Assembly: GCA_937877565.1 (NCBI GenBank)
Contig: CALFJB010000095.1
Location: 1 to 43,912, forward strand
DNA: 43,912 nucleotides
Source of the DNA: an uncultured Selenomonadales bacterium
GTDB taxonomy: Bacteria > Bacillota > Negativicutes > Selenomonadales > Selenomonadaceae
Direction: 5' to 3'
This document shows positions 17,164-25,580 of this stretch, piece after piece. The position numbers were made by a program, and so were the translations under genes. The notes beneath the pieces were generated by a model. The model worked only from the letters and a program-made list of their open reading frames with translations, had not been told where the DNA came from and searched no databases. Position 1 is the first letter of the stretch. Each line of letters starts with the position of its first letter.

Positions 17164-18600
17164 TTGTTAAATATAAAAAAAATATTACCGGCAGTAGCGG
17201 CGAATGTTTCAGCGGCGTTTTCAGAAATTTTGTTAATGGCGTCCGCCGCGTGGTTAATCGCTTCAGCCGCGTTACAACCGCCTTTAAGTGCGTTATCAGT
17301 TGGAATAACTTTGGTACGTACCGCAGGAATTTTCCGCGCCGTATTAAGATATTGCGACAGATTTTTTTCACACAAAATAATTTTCCAATTTCTGGACAAT
17401 CTGCGCGAAGAAATTTTTAAAAGTGCGGCACTTAGCAAAAAAATTTCAAACGGCGAAATGTTGCACGAATTAATTATAACGGCGGATTTAATGAAAGATT
17501 TTTTGCCGCATGTAGTTTTGCCGCTGTCAACTGCCGCGCTTGTAACAATTTTGTTGACGTACTTTTTATTTGAGCCGCTTAGATTTTCGGCAATAATTTT
17601 CCCTGCAATTTTTTTGACGGTAATAATTATGTCGATAATTTTCAAAGTTGAAACTGCCGACGATTCAGAATACCGCGCAAAACTTTTAGATTTTAACGAC
17701 GGCAGAGACGAATTAAAAATTTACGGCGTTAAAACTTCGCTAAAAATTTTAAATCGCACGGCTGAAACTTTTGGCAATTCCAATTTAAAAAGTCAAACGT
17801 GCCAATTAAATTTTGATACATTCACAAATATTTTTATAGCGGCGGGAAATTGTCTTATTTTATTTAAACTTAGCGCGGTTGTAGGGAAAATTGAGCTGAC
17901 AGTTTGGGCGTTAATTTTTTTGGTTGTGCAGGAAATTTTTTCGGCAATTCCAAACGCCATTTTAAATTACAAAAAAATTCGTCACGTCAAAATTTCTGAC
18001 GATAAAATTAAAATTGCCGACACTTCAACAAATTTTGCGTTTGAATTTCGCAACGTCAATTTTGGTTATGATTTTCCAATTTTTGAAAATTTTAATTTGC
18101 AGATTGAACGCGGCGAAAAAGTTTTAATCGTTGGTGAAAGTGGCGCAGGTAAGACGACGCTTTTATATTTGATGACAAAAATTTTGACTCCTGACAGCGG
18201 CGAAGTTTTGACGAGCGGTAAATTTGCCGCCGCAACTTCTACAAATTATATTTTTTCGCAGTCGATACGCGCTAATTTTGAAATTTATTGCGAAAATATT
18301 TCTGACGCTGAAATTTTGGATTGTTTGAAAATTTGCCAACTTGAAAATTTTAGCATTGATACAGAAATTGGCGAAGATGCCGCCAAACTTTCCGGCGGTG
18401 AACGCGGCAGGTTGCAAATTGCGTTGGCTCTTGCGAAAAATCCAGACGTTTTAATTTTAGATGAACCAACGGCAGGACTTGATAAAAATATTTCTGAAAA
18501 GCTAATCGCCGCGCTTATCGAAGACTGCAATAAAAAAAATCGCACGCTGATTATCATAACGCACGATTTAAATTTAGATTGGCGAAAAATTATTTTGTAA
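17164..18600 (+). CDS. CydC-like ABC transporter half, shortened
   Basis: This 478-residue protein is a fused membrane and ATPase ABC half-transporter. The N-terminal region (ASAAWLIASAAL, ALSVGITLVRTAGIFRAVLRYCDRFFSHK) is typical of CydC, which with CydD exports cysteine/glutathione for cytochrome bd assembly. The ATPase domain (from about 290) has Walker A GESGAGKTT, signature LSGGERGR, Walker B VLILDEP and the H-loop THD. It is shorter than the usual 550-580: the N-terminus is short and the protein stops right after the H-loop strand. No cydD or cydAB is nearby. It may be degraded or work with an unseen partner. Confidence 0.75.
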   Translation: MLNIKKILPAVAANVSAAFSEILLMASAAWLIASAALQPPLSALSVGITLVRTAGIFRAVLRYCDRFFSHKIIFQFLDNLREEIFKSAALSKKISNGEMLHELIITADLMKDFLPHVVLPLSTAALVTILLTYFLFEPLRFSAIIFPAIFLTVIIMSIIFKVETADDSEYRAKLLDFNDGRDELKIYGVKTSLKILNRTAETFGNSNLKSQTCQLNFDTFTNIFIAAGNCLILFKLSAVVGKIELTVWALIFLVVQEIFSAIPNAILNYKKIRHVKISDDKIKIADTSTNFAFEFRNVNFGYDFPIFENFNLQIERGEKVLIVGESGAGKTTLLYLMTKILTPDSGEVLTSGKFAAATSTNYIFSQSIRANFEIYCENISDAEILDCLKICQLENFSIDTEIGEDAAKLSGGERGRLQIALALAKNPDVLILDEPTAGLDKNISEKLIAALIEDCNKKNRTLIIITHDLNLDWRKIIL

Positions 18601-18656
18601 AAAATTTTTGCAGGAAAAATTCTTTTTACACTGAAAATCTTGTTGGGGTGATTGAA

Positions 18657-18854
18657 ATGATTACAGGCGAATTTGACGAAGAAATTTTGGCAGATTTAAT
18701 AAATCAAGGTTACGAAGGCAACGCGCTTTTAGATAAATTTAAAGAAATTCGCGCCAAAGTTCCTGATGCTATGGAAAAAATGCTGAATGATTTAATTGAA
18801 CAATCCGGCGGCGAATATTATACAATGGAAGAAGTTTTTGGCGACGATGAATAA
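18657..18854 (+). CDS. antitoxin of a type II toxin-antitoxin pair
   Basis: This acidic 65-residue protein starts MITGEFDEEI behind a GGGGTGA site and ends in YYTMEEVFGDDE, typical of antitoxins that neutralise RelE/ParE toxins. The stop overlaps the toxin start by eight bases (ATGAATAA), so translation is coupled. As in known pairs, it probably binds its own promoter together with the toxin. Confidence 0.8.
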   Translation: MITGEFDEEILADLINQGYEGNALLDKFKEIRAKVPDAMEKMLNDLIEQSGGEYYTMEEVFGDDE

Positions 18855-19140
18855 AATAATTTTACTTCCGCCTGCTAAAAATTATTTGAAAAAATTGAAC
18901 GATAAAAATTTGAAAAAACTTTTTGAAGACGCAATTAAAAATATTTCTGAAAATCCGCAAATTGGACAAGTCAAAACGGGCGATTTGAGCGGAATTTATG
19001 CTTATGGTTTTATTTATAACAAAATTTCTTACAGAATCGCCTACAAAGTTGAAGTGAATGACGACGGCTCCTTAACGATAATCATAATGGCTGGAGTTCA
19101 CGAAAATTTTTATAAAAAACTGAAAGAATATTTGAAGTGA
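18847..19140 (+). CDS. RelE/ParE-superfamily toxin
   Basis: This basic 97-residue protein begins NKIILLPPAKNYLKKL and contains the family pattern LKKLFEDAIKNISENPQIG, GIYAYGFIYNKISYRIAYKVE and the C-terminal IIIMAGVHENFYKKLKEYL. Members cleave mRNA on the ribosome or block gyrase; which applies here cannot be told. The downstream terminator isolates the pair. Confidence 0.85.
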   Translation: MNKIILLPPAKNYLKKLNDKNLKKLFEDAIKNISENPQIGQVKTGDLSGIYAYGFIYNKISYRIAYKVEVNDDGSLTIIIMAGVHENFYKKLKEYLK

Positions 19141-19152
19141 ATTTTGCACTAA

Positions 19153-19182
19153 AAAAGCCGTCAACAATTCGACGGCTTTTTC
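19153..19182. terminator. bidirectional terminator after the toxin gene
   Basis: AGCCGTC (19156-19162) pairs with GACGGCT (19171-19177), with an A-run before and a T-run after. It can end transcription from both sides. Confidence 0.85.
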
Positions 19183-19258
19183 TTTTGAAAATATTTCATC
19201 GTAATTTTGTAATTTTTGCGATAAGTTACGAACAAATTTAGAGGAAAAATTACTTTGT

Positions 19259-19546
19259 CTAAAAGTTGAAAAAATCCATTGGCTCGTCATCAGGGTTTTT
19301 GACTTTTGGCGGTTTATGACCATGTGGTTTTATGTTTAAAGCCGCACTGCGAATATCGCCGCTGTTTTCGTCTTGAATTTCTTCAATAAAACTGCCGTCT
19401 TCAAAATCTACACGTTTATTCAACGGAATTTCTGTGCCGTCTTCGCCGACAAATTTTTTATTGATAAATATGGTAGGCTTTTTACCTTCACCAAAACGTT
19501 TTGCCGCTTGTGCAAAATCTTCGTTATCATCGTCAAAAAATCCCAT
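19259..19546 (-). CDS. small acidic unknown protein downstream of aspS
   Basis: This 95-residue protein starts MGFFDDDNEDF behind AAAGGCGGTG; a GTG three codons earlier is the alternative. It is acidic, with a Pro/His/Lys-rich tail (KPHGHKPPKVKNPDDEP). No family is recognised. It begins 14 bases after the aspS stop and is probably in the aspS transcript. Confidence 0.7.
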   Translation of the reverse strand: MGFFDDDNEDFAQAAKRFGEGKKPTIFINKKFVGEDGTEIPLNKRVDFEDGSFIEEIQDENSGDIRSAALNIKPHGHKPPKVKNPDDEPMDFFNF

Positions 19547-19560
19547 AAAATTCACCGCCT

Positions 19561-21351
19561 TTAATTTGTAGTCTTTTTCACTGTCGTTTTAATGTAGAGT
19601 TCGCGCAGCTGTTTTTCGTCAACTTCAGAGGGCGCGTGGCTCATTGGATCAATCGCACTTTGAGTTTTCGGGAAGGCGATAACGTCACGAATAGATTTTC
19701 TTTGCGCCATTAACATAACAAGTCTATCAAGACCAAACGCAATGCCGCCGTGTGGAGGCGTGCCATACTCGAAGGCGTCCATTAAAAAGCCGAATTTTGC
19801 GCGGGCTTCGTCTTGAGTTAATCCAATAGCCTCAAAAACTTTTGCCTGTAAATCACTTTGATAAATTCTCAAACTGCCGCCGCCAACTTCAACGCCATTC
19901 AAAACTATATCGTAAGCATTAGCCTTGACTTTTTCCGGCGCAGTCAACAAAAATTCAATATCTTCTTCGCGCGGCGCGGTAAATGGATGGTGCATAGCTT
20001 TATAGCGTTTATCTTCCTCAACATATTCAAACATTGGAAAATCTACAACCCACAAAAAACAAAGTTTATTAGGATCAATTAAATTTCTGCGGCGTGCCAT
20101 TTCAAGTCTTAATTCGCCCAACGCCTGCGCGACAACTGAAGATTTATCGCCGACAACTAACAGTAAATCGCCGGTTTTTGCGCCCGTTGCAGTTTTAATC
20201 TTTTCAAAAGTTTCATCGCTGTAAAATTTTTTGAATGGCGATTTAACACCTTCGGCGGTGTACTGAATCCACGCCATACCTTTTGCGCCGTAAATTTTGC
20301 AGTATTCAACCAAATCATCAAGCTCACGGCGCGGAATATCTGCGTAGCCTTCCACGTTGATAACTTTGACTCGTCCGCCTTTTTCTAAAACCGTGTTGAA
20401 AACTTTGAAATCAGAGCCTTTGACAAATTCCGAAATATCCTGCAGCTCCATTCCAAAACGCAAATCAGGTTTATCACTGCCGAAACGTTCCATAGCCTCG
20501 TCCCAGCCCATTCTCAAAAATGGCGTCTTAACTTCAACATTCAAGGTAGTTTCAAAAATCTTTTTAACTAAGCCTTCCATTAAAGTTAAAATCGTATCTT
20601 GATTCAAAAACGAAGTTTCAATATCAAGTTGAGTAAATTCCGGCTGACGGTCGGCGCGTAAATCTTCATCACGGAAACAGCGCACAATCTGAAAATATTT
20701 TTCAAAGCCGGAAACCATTAACAGTTGCTTGAAAATTTGCGGGGACTGCGGCAAGGCGTAAAATTGTCCGGGATTTAATCTGCTCGGCACAAGAAAATCT
20801 CTTGCGCCTTCCGGTGTACTTTTGCAAAGCATAGGTGTTTCAATTTCCAAAAAGCCGTTTTCGTCCAAATAATCGCGCATAATTTTAGTAACGCGATGAC
20901 GCAACATAATATTTTGTTGCATTTCTGGGCGGCGCAAATCTAAATATCTGTAGCGAAGGCGAACGTTTTCATCAACGTCAACGCCGTCTTGAATGTAGAA
21001 GGGCGGAGTTTTTGCCTTGTTCAAAATTCTAAGTTCGGTTACAACAACTTCAATTTCGCCCGTCGCCATTTTGGGATTGACAGTATCAGCACTGCGGGCG
21101 CGTACTTTGCCGCGTACACCAATTACAAATTCATTGCGTAAAGTTTCAGCCTTTGAAAATTCCGCGCCAATTTCCGCCGCGTCAAATACAATCTGTACAA
21201 TACCGCTCCTGTCTCTCATATCGACAAAAATTAAACCGCCGTGATCACGTCTGCGTGATACCCAACCGGCAAGCTGTACAATTTTTTCTTCGTCAGTTTT
21301 GCGGAGTTCGCCACAATTAAACGTGCGCTCCATTCCTTTTAAAGTTTCCAA
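19561..21351 (-). CDS. aspS: aspartyl-tRNA synthetase, bacterial type
   Basis: This class II synthetase of 596 residues charges tRNA with aspartate. The N-terminal anticodon-binding OB fold includes VQLAGWVSRRRDHGGLIFVDMRDR. Class II motif 2 is CFRDEDLRADRQPEFTQLD and motif 3 is GIAFGLDRLVMLM; the bacterial GAD insert lies between. The start is TTG behind GGAGGA; an ATG six codons later is a possible alternative. Whether it also charges tRNA-Asn cannot be judged from sequence alone. Confidence 0.96.
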   Translation of the reverse strand: METLKGMERTFNCGELRKTDEEKIVQLAGWVSRRRDHGGLIFVDMRDRSGIVQIVFDAAEIGAEFSKAETLRNEFVIGVRGKVRARSADTVNPKMATGEIEVVVTELRILNKAKTPPFYIQDGVDVDENVRLRYRYLDLRRPEMQQNIMLRHRVTKIMRDYLDENGFLEIETPMLCKSTPEGARDFLVPSRLNPGQFYALPQSPQIFKQLLMVSGFEKYFQIVRCFRDEDLRADRQPEFTQLDIETSFLNQDTILTLMEGLVKKIFETTLNVEVKTPFLRMGWDEAMERFGSDKPDLRFGMELQDISEFVKGSDFKVFNTVLEKGGRVKVINVEGYADIPRRELDDLVEYCKIYGAKGMAWIQYTAEGVKSPFKKFYSDETFEKIKTATGAKTGDLLLVVGDKSSVVAQALGELRLEMARRRNLIDPNKLCFLWVVDFPMFEYVEEDKRYKAMHHPFTAPREEDIEFLLTAPEKVKANAYDIVLNGVEVGGGSLRIYQSDLQAKVFEAIGLTQDEARAKFGFLMDAFEYGTPPHGGIAFGLDRLVMLMAQRKSIRDVIAFPKTQSAIDPMSHAPSEVDEKQLRELYIKTTVKKTTN

Positions 21352-21429
21352 TTTTTAAATTCCTCCTTAACCGTCAAATAATAATCAAAAATCGCCGTCA
21401 CGTCAACTTAAAAATTATCTGCGCCAAAC

Positions 21430-21467
21430 AAAAAATCCCAACGACTTTTGTCGAAGGGATTTTTTTA
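21430..21467. terminator. bidirectional terminator, repeat family copy 1
   Basis: AAAAAATCCCAACGAC and GTCGAAGGGATTTTTTT form a stem around TTTT with flanking A and T runs. A near-identical copy is at 21802-21838; the two flank the leader-peptide gene. Confidence 0.85.
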
Positions 21468-21494
21468 TATTGATTTTAACGTAAATTTCCGTAA

Positions 21495-21692
21495 TCAATA
21501 ATGGTTGCCGGGATTATACTTCGAAAGTTTACTTTTTTTAGCTTCTGCCTCTTTACTTTTGGCGATCTGAGCATTCCACCACATTTTTAAAGCATCCCAC
21601 ATATCGCCGCCTGCTACTTTATCGAGTTGCTCATCGTCAAGTTTTTCAAGTTCGTCATTTATTTTCTTCAAATTTTCTTCACGTGTTGCCAT
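21495..21692 (-). CDS. double-glycine leader peptide, bacteriocin-like precursor
   Basis: This 65-residue peptide has a classic double-glycine leader: an acidic helix ending LDDEQLDKVAGG (Gly28-Gly29), the signal cut by C39 peptidase ABC exporters. The predicted product is 36 residues, starting DMWDALKMWWNAQ, with a Lys/Glu-rich helix and the tail YNPGNHY. It has no cysteine, so no disulfide or lanthionine is expected. The start has an AGGAGG site. No exporter, immunity or modification gene is adjacent, and near-identical terminators flank the gene. It could be a bacteriocin, a signal peptide or another exported peptide. Confidence 0.75.
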   Translation of the reverse strand: MATREENLKKINDELEKLDDEQLDKVAGGDMWDALKMWWNAQIAKSKEAEAKKSKLSKYNPGNHY

Positions 21693-21801
21693 TTTTCATT
21701 CCTCCTAAATTTTTTTGAAATTTTATTTTCACTTCGTTATATGCACGACTTGAAAAATTATGACACGATTTTATAAAATTTTTTTTACGCCGTCAAATTA
21801 A

Positions 21802-21838
21802 AAAAATCCCAACGACTTTTGCCGAAGGGATTTTTTAT
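21802..21838. terminator. bidirectional terminator, repeat family copy 2
   Basis: Same hairpin as at 21430-21467 with one base changed in the loop-side stem (GCCG for GTCG). It lies between the TPR lipoprotein gene and the leader-peptide gene and would end the lipoprotein transcript. Confidence 0.85.
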
Positions 21839-21850
21839 AGTGACACTAAA

Positions 21851-22408
21851 TTATTTCTTGTCGATTTTTTTCTTGACAACTTCAATATTTTCCCAAGCGT
21901 ATTCATTATTCGGATTTAATTCAGTTGCCTTGTTGAGATATTCAAGACCGCGCTGTAAATCTTCCTTATTTGCATACGCCACGCCGAGACCTGCAAACGC
22001 GCTTGAATTTAATTCATTTGAAAGGTTACCAATTTTCTGGGCGCGTTCAAAACTTTCAATGGCTTTATCGTAGTCTTCCTTACTGTTGTAACTTGAGCCG
22101 AGACATATCCACGCATAAGCATCATTGGGATTTATATCAACCGCCTTGTTTAAAGACGAAATGGCTTTATCGTAATTTTGCAACGCGTTATAAGAATTGC
22201 CAATATTCGCCCACGCCTCCGAGTTGTCAGGACTTAATTTTAGCACCTGATTAAATGAATTTATTGCTTCGGCGTCATTGCCCGCGTTGTGTTGTTTAAT
22301 TCCTTTGCTCATTAAATTTTGAATTTCTTCAGAATTATCGCCGCAACCTGCAAAACTTAAAGTGAAAATTCCAAGCAACACAGCGACTAAAATTTTTTTC
22401 AGTTTCAT
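21851..22408 (-). CDS. TPR-repeat lipoprotein
   Basis: The 185-residue product has a lipoprotein signal peptide with lipobox SFAGC (Cys22) and about four tetratricopeptide repeats: GNDAEAINSFNQVLKLSPDN, then three more with the A-x-x-xG-x-xY / A-x-x-x-x-x-A pattern, ending ATELNPNNEYAWENI. Such proteins are membrane-anchored scaffolds. The start has GGTGGGA. Its partner is unknown. Confidence 0.88.
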   Translation of the reverse strand: MKLKKILVAVLLGIFTLSFAGCGDNSEEIQNLMSKGIKQHNAGNDAEAINSFNQVLKLSPDNSEAWANIGNSYNALQNYDKAISSLNKAVDINPNDAYAWICLGSSYNSKEDYDKAIESFERAQKIGNLSNELNSSAFAGLGVAYANKEDLQRGLEYLNKATELNPNNEYAWENIEVVKKKIDKK

Positions 22409-22489
22409 AATATCCCACCTTCATTAATTCAATAATTAATTTATGATAATCAAATTTCGGCGGTACGTCAATATTAAAAGTCGTTTCAT

Positions 22490-23260
22490 TTACAAAATAG
22501 CGGTTTTCATAGATTTAACAAATTCGCCAACGTGCGGCGCGGCGTCTTCGCCATACTTTGAAATAATTTTGATAATCGCAGAGCCAACTATTACGCCGTC
22601 AGCAAATTTTGACATATTTTTTGCCTGTTCAGGATTTGAAATACCAAAACCTATAGCGCAGGGAATTTTTGTATTTTCTCTTACAATTTTAATCATTGGT
22701 GCAAGGTCTGTTGTAATTTCACTGCGCGTACCTGTTACGCCCAAACTTGAAACAATGTACAAAAAGCCTTCCGCCTCACTTGCAATTTTGGCAATTCGAT
22801 TTTCTGAAGTCGGCGCAATCATACTGATTAAATTTACATTATATTTTTGACACAGCGGCGCAAACTCATTCTTTTCTTCAAATGGAACATCCGGCAAAAT
22901 TATTCCGTCAATCCCAATTTTCGCGCAGGTTGAAAGAAATTTTTCCGCGCCGTAGCCGAAAACTACATTTGCATAAGTCATAAAAATCAGCGGTACAGAA
23001 ATTTCTTGACGCAAATTTTTTACAAACTCAAAAATTTTTTCGGTAGTAACTCCGCCTTGCAACGCCTTTAAATTTGCGTCTTGAATTACTACGCCTTCAG
23101 CCGTCGGGTCTGAAAAAGGAATACCCAACTCAATTAAATCTACGCCGTTTTTAACCATTTCACGGACGCAAGCCGCCGTTACTTCCAAATTCGGATAGCC
23201 GCAAGTTATGAACGGGATAAAAGCTTTGCCGTTTGTAAAGGCAGTTTCAATTTTAGTCAT
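22490..23260 (-). CDS. trpA: tryptophan synthase alpha chain
   Basis: The alpha subunit (256 residues) cleaves indole-3-glycerol phosphate to indole, which passes to TrpB. Motifs: FIPFITCGYPN, the catalytic Glu in LIELGIPFSDPTAEG (with the loop-2 Asp), GIDGIILPDVPFEE, SLGVTGTRSE and IGFGISNPEQA. Its ATG follows the tetR stop with no gap and uses the ribosome site AAAGGAG inside the tetR end. It is therefore probably made from the tetR transcript and not with trpB. Confidence 0.97.
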   Translation of the reverse strand: MTKIETAFTNGKAFIPFITCGYPNLEVTAACVREMVKNGVDLIELGIPFSDPTAEGVVIQDANLKALQGGVTTEKIFEFVKNLRQEISVPLIFMTYANVVFGYGAEKFLSTCAKIGIDGIILPDVPFEEKNEFAPLCQKYNVNLISMIAPTSENRIAKIASEAEGFLYIVSSLGVTGTRSEITTDLAPMIKIVRENTKIPCAIGFGISNPEQAKNMSKFADGVIVGSAIIKIISKYGEDAAPHVGEFVKSMKTAIL

Positions 23261-23830
23261 TTAAATTCGCTCCTTTGCAATTTCGGTTACAACGCCTGAA
23301 GTTAAGACGTTGCCAATTATTTTTGATATTTCCTCAAGATTTAAATCACGCTTGTTATCAAGCCAACAAATTAGCGCAGATAAAACCGTTTGAAAATAAA
23401 TTTCTGTCAGATATTTTGACTTTGGATTTTCCGGCGGCAAGTTGAATGTTTGCATAAATATCGGCGAAATTTCCTGTATCAATCTTTGTATAAAACGCTG
23501 TCGATTATCTGAATTGAAAAGTACGTTGAAATAAAACGCCTTGTCACTTTGAATTTTTGTAAACGCCTTCAAAAATGTTTCTTCAAAATTTGACGGCGAA
23601 ATATTTTTTTGAAAATTTTCTTTAATCTGCGCGATGACAATATTTTCAACGTATTCTAAAATAGCGTAAACGTCGCAGAAATATTTATAAAATGTACTGC
23701 GATTATAACCGGCTTTTTCGGAAATTGCGTTAATTGTAATTTTCTGTACGGGCTTTTTCTTCAACAAAATGCAAAAGGCGTCAACCAAATTTTGCCGCGT
23801 GTTTTCTGTAAGTTCAGGATTTTTTTTCAT
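23261..23830 (-). CDS. TetR/AcrR-family transcriptional regulator
   Basis: A helix-turn-helix domain lies at the N-terminus: TRQNLVDAFCILLKKKPVQK, then ITINAISEKAGYNRSTFYKYF, the classic TetR recognition helix. The C-terminal part is a ligand-binding/dimer domain. I place the start at the ATG at 23830 (189 residues), which has GGAAAGTGA upstream; an ATG at 23848 would add six residues. It is divergent from the EamA and aldo/keto reductase genes, its likely targets, and is directly followed by trpA. Confidence 0.9.
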   Translation of the reverse strand: MKKNPELTENTRQNLVDAFCILLKKKPVQKITINAISEKAGYNRSTFYKYFCDVYAILEYVENIVIAQIKENFQKNISPSNFEETFLKAFTKIQSDKAFYFNVLFNSDNRQRFIQRLIQEISPIFMQTFNLPPENPKSKYLTEIYFQTVLSALICWLDNKRDLNLEEISKIIGNVLTSGVVTEIAKERI

Positions 23831-23866
23831 ACTATCACTTTCCAACATTTCAATTAAAATTGTTCG

Positions 23867-23894
23867 TTGAAATTTTAATCGTCAAAATTATAAT
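23867..23894 (+). promoter_or_regulatory. promoter of the EamA-AKR operon with possible TetR operator
   Basis: TTGAAA (23867-23872) and TATAAT (23889-23894) are 16 bp apart. An imperfect palindrome, TCAAAATTATAATATTTTTGA (23882-23902, one base inserted), covers the -10 and is a candidate TetR operator between the divergent genes. Confidence 0.5.
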
Positions 23895-23934
23895 ATTTTT
23901 GAGTTTAAAGTTACAAGGGAGATGATTTATCGAA

Positions 23935-24768
23935 ATGATTAAGGAACTGACTTTACTCTGCGTAATTTGGGGATTTAATTTCGTGGTGATGAAAGTTGCC
24001 AACGATTTTTTTACACCTGAATTATTTGTAACTTACAGATTTATTTCCGGCGCGGCTGTGCTTTTAGCTGTAGCATTTTTTGTTAAATTGCCGCTGCCTC
24101 CAAAAAAATATTGGGCGTGGATTGTATTAAGTGGCGCGTTGCAAATTGCCTTTTGCAGCGTTGCCCTGCAAATTTGTTTCAAATATCTAAGCGCGGGACT
24201 TGTTGCAATGCTGAATTACACGATGCCAATTTGGGTAACAATTTTGGCAAAATTTTTCTTGAATGAATCTTTAAACGCCAAAAAGATAATCGGAATTTCT
24301 TTGAGCATTGCCGGAATTTTTATTTTGATGAATGACGATATTAGCGGCGATTTTTCTGCAATTTTCCTCGCAATATCGGCGGCAGTCGGTTGGGCAATTT
24401 CAAATATCATTATGAAAATAAAATTCGTAGGATTCAATTTAATTTCTCTGACAACGTGGCAAATGACAGTTGGCGCGGTTATGCTTGCGATTTACTCAAT
24501 GTTTTTCGTCGATAATTCGGCAACCTTTACGCCAATATCAATCGCTTGCATAGCTTACAACGGAGTTATGGCGTCCGCGCTGGCGTTTTTCCTGTGGATG
24601 TACATTTTGGCAAATATGGACGCAAGTAAAGCATCTGTGTCAATTTTGGGCGTGCCGGTCGTCGGAGTAATTTCCGGAATAATTTTTTTGAATGAACCTT
24701 TAACTTTAATGATGACTGCCGGAATGATTTTAATTTTAATTGGAATAGTTTTAGTGCAAAAATCTTGA
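23935..24768 (+). CDS. EamA-family (DMT) metabolite transporter
   Basis: This 277-residue membrane protein has about ten hydrophobic segments in two EamA halves (LCVIWGFNFVVMKVAN and GWAISNIIMKIKF begin them). The second half ends LGVPVVGVISGIIFLNEPLT, a family hallmark. Members export or import small metabolites, including amino acids. The site is GGGAGATGA. It overlaps no gene but is followed at once by the aldo/keto reductase. The substrate is unknown; placement in the trp locus hints at an aromatic compound, which is inference. Confidence 0.9.
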   Translation: MIKELTLLCVIWGFNFVVMKVANDFFTPELFVTYRFISGAAVLLAVAFFVKLPLPPKKYWAWIVLSGALQIAFCSVALQICFKYLSAGLVAMLNYTMPIWVTILAKFFLNESLNAKKIIGISLSIAGIFILMNDDISGDFSAIFLAISAAVGWAISNIIMKIKFVGFNLISLTTWQMTVGAVMLAIYSMFFVDNSATFTPISIACIAYNGVMASALAFFLWMYILANMDASKASVSILGVPVVGVISGIIFLNEPLTLMMTAGMILILIGIVLVQKS

Positions 24769-24782
24769 ATGGAGAATTTTTT

Positions 24783-25580
24783 ATGGAATTTGTAACTTTA
24801 AATAACGGCGTCAAAATGCCGCTGATTGGATTCGGTACTTACCAAATGCCCGCACGAATTACCGAAAGTTGCGTTGCGGACGCTTTAAAAATTGGCTACA
24901 GAAAAATTGATACGGCGCAATGTTACTACAACGAAAAGGAAGTTGGGCAAGCCGTCCGCAATTCCAAAATTAACCGCGCTGAAATTTTTGTAACTACGAA
25001 ACTTTGGGGCGGGCGCGGCTACAAGGACACTTTAAAATCTATTGAAATTTCTTTGGCGACGTTGAATATCGGTTACATTGATTTACTTTTGATTCACGAG
25101 CCGACGGGTGATTTTAACGAAATTTACCGCGCAATGGAAGAAAAATATCAAGCGGACGATTTACGCGCTATTGGCGTTGCAAATTTTTTTGAAGATAACT
25201 TTAACAGACTGATGAAAACTGCAAAAGTTGTACCTGCCGTTAATCAGATTGAAACTCACATTTTCCGCCAACAATTTAAAATGCACGCCTTACTGAAAAA
25301 TTTCGGTACGGTTCATGAAAGTTGGTCGCCGTTAGCTTGCGGCAAAAATAATATTTTCGGCAACAAAATTCTTTCTGAAATTGCAAAAAATCATAATAAA
25401 AACGTCGCGCAGGTTGCACTTAAATTTTTGATTCAGCAAAATATCCCCGTTATTCCGAAGTCAACGCACTTTGAACGTATGCAGGAAAATTTTTCAATCA
25501 CTGACTTTGAATTGACTGATGCCGAAATTTCCAAAATTCAAACTCTCGATGCAGGAAAAAGTTTATTCGGTTGGTGGTAA
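24783..25580 (+). CDS. aldo/keto reductase
   Basis: An NADPH-dependent reductase of 265 residues. The active-site tetrad is in place: Asp and Tyr in DTAQCYYNEKEVG, Lys in TTKLWG, His in LLIHEP. The cofactor region IPVIPKSTHFERMQEN is typical. I use the ATG behind TGGAGA; an ATG 18 bases upstream overlaps the transporter's end. Its 3' end overlaps trpB tail-to-tail by 18 bases. The substrate is unknown. Confidence 0.93.
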   Translation: MEFVTLNNGVKMPLIGFGTYQMPARITESCVADALKIGYRKIDTAQCYYNEKEVGQAVRNSKINRAEIFVTTKLWGGRGYKDTLKSIEISLATLNIGYIDLLLIHEPTGDFNEIYRAMEEKYQADDLRAIGVANFFEDNFNRLMKTAKVVPAVNQIETHIFRQQFKMHALLKNFGTVHESWSPLACGKNNIFGNKILSEIAKNHNKNVAQVALKFLIQQNIPVIPKSTHFERMQENFSITDFELTDAEISKIQTLDAGKSLFGWW

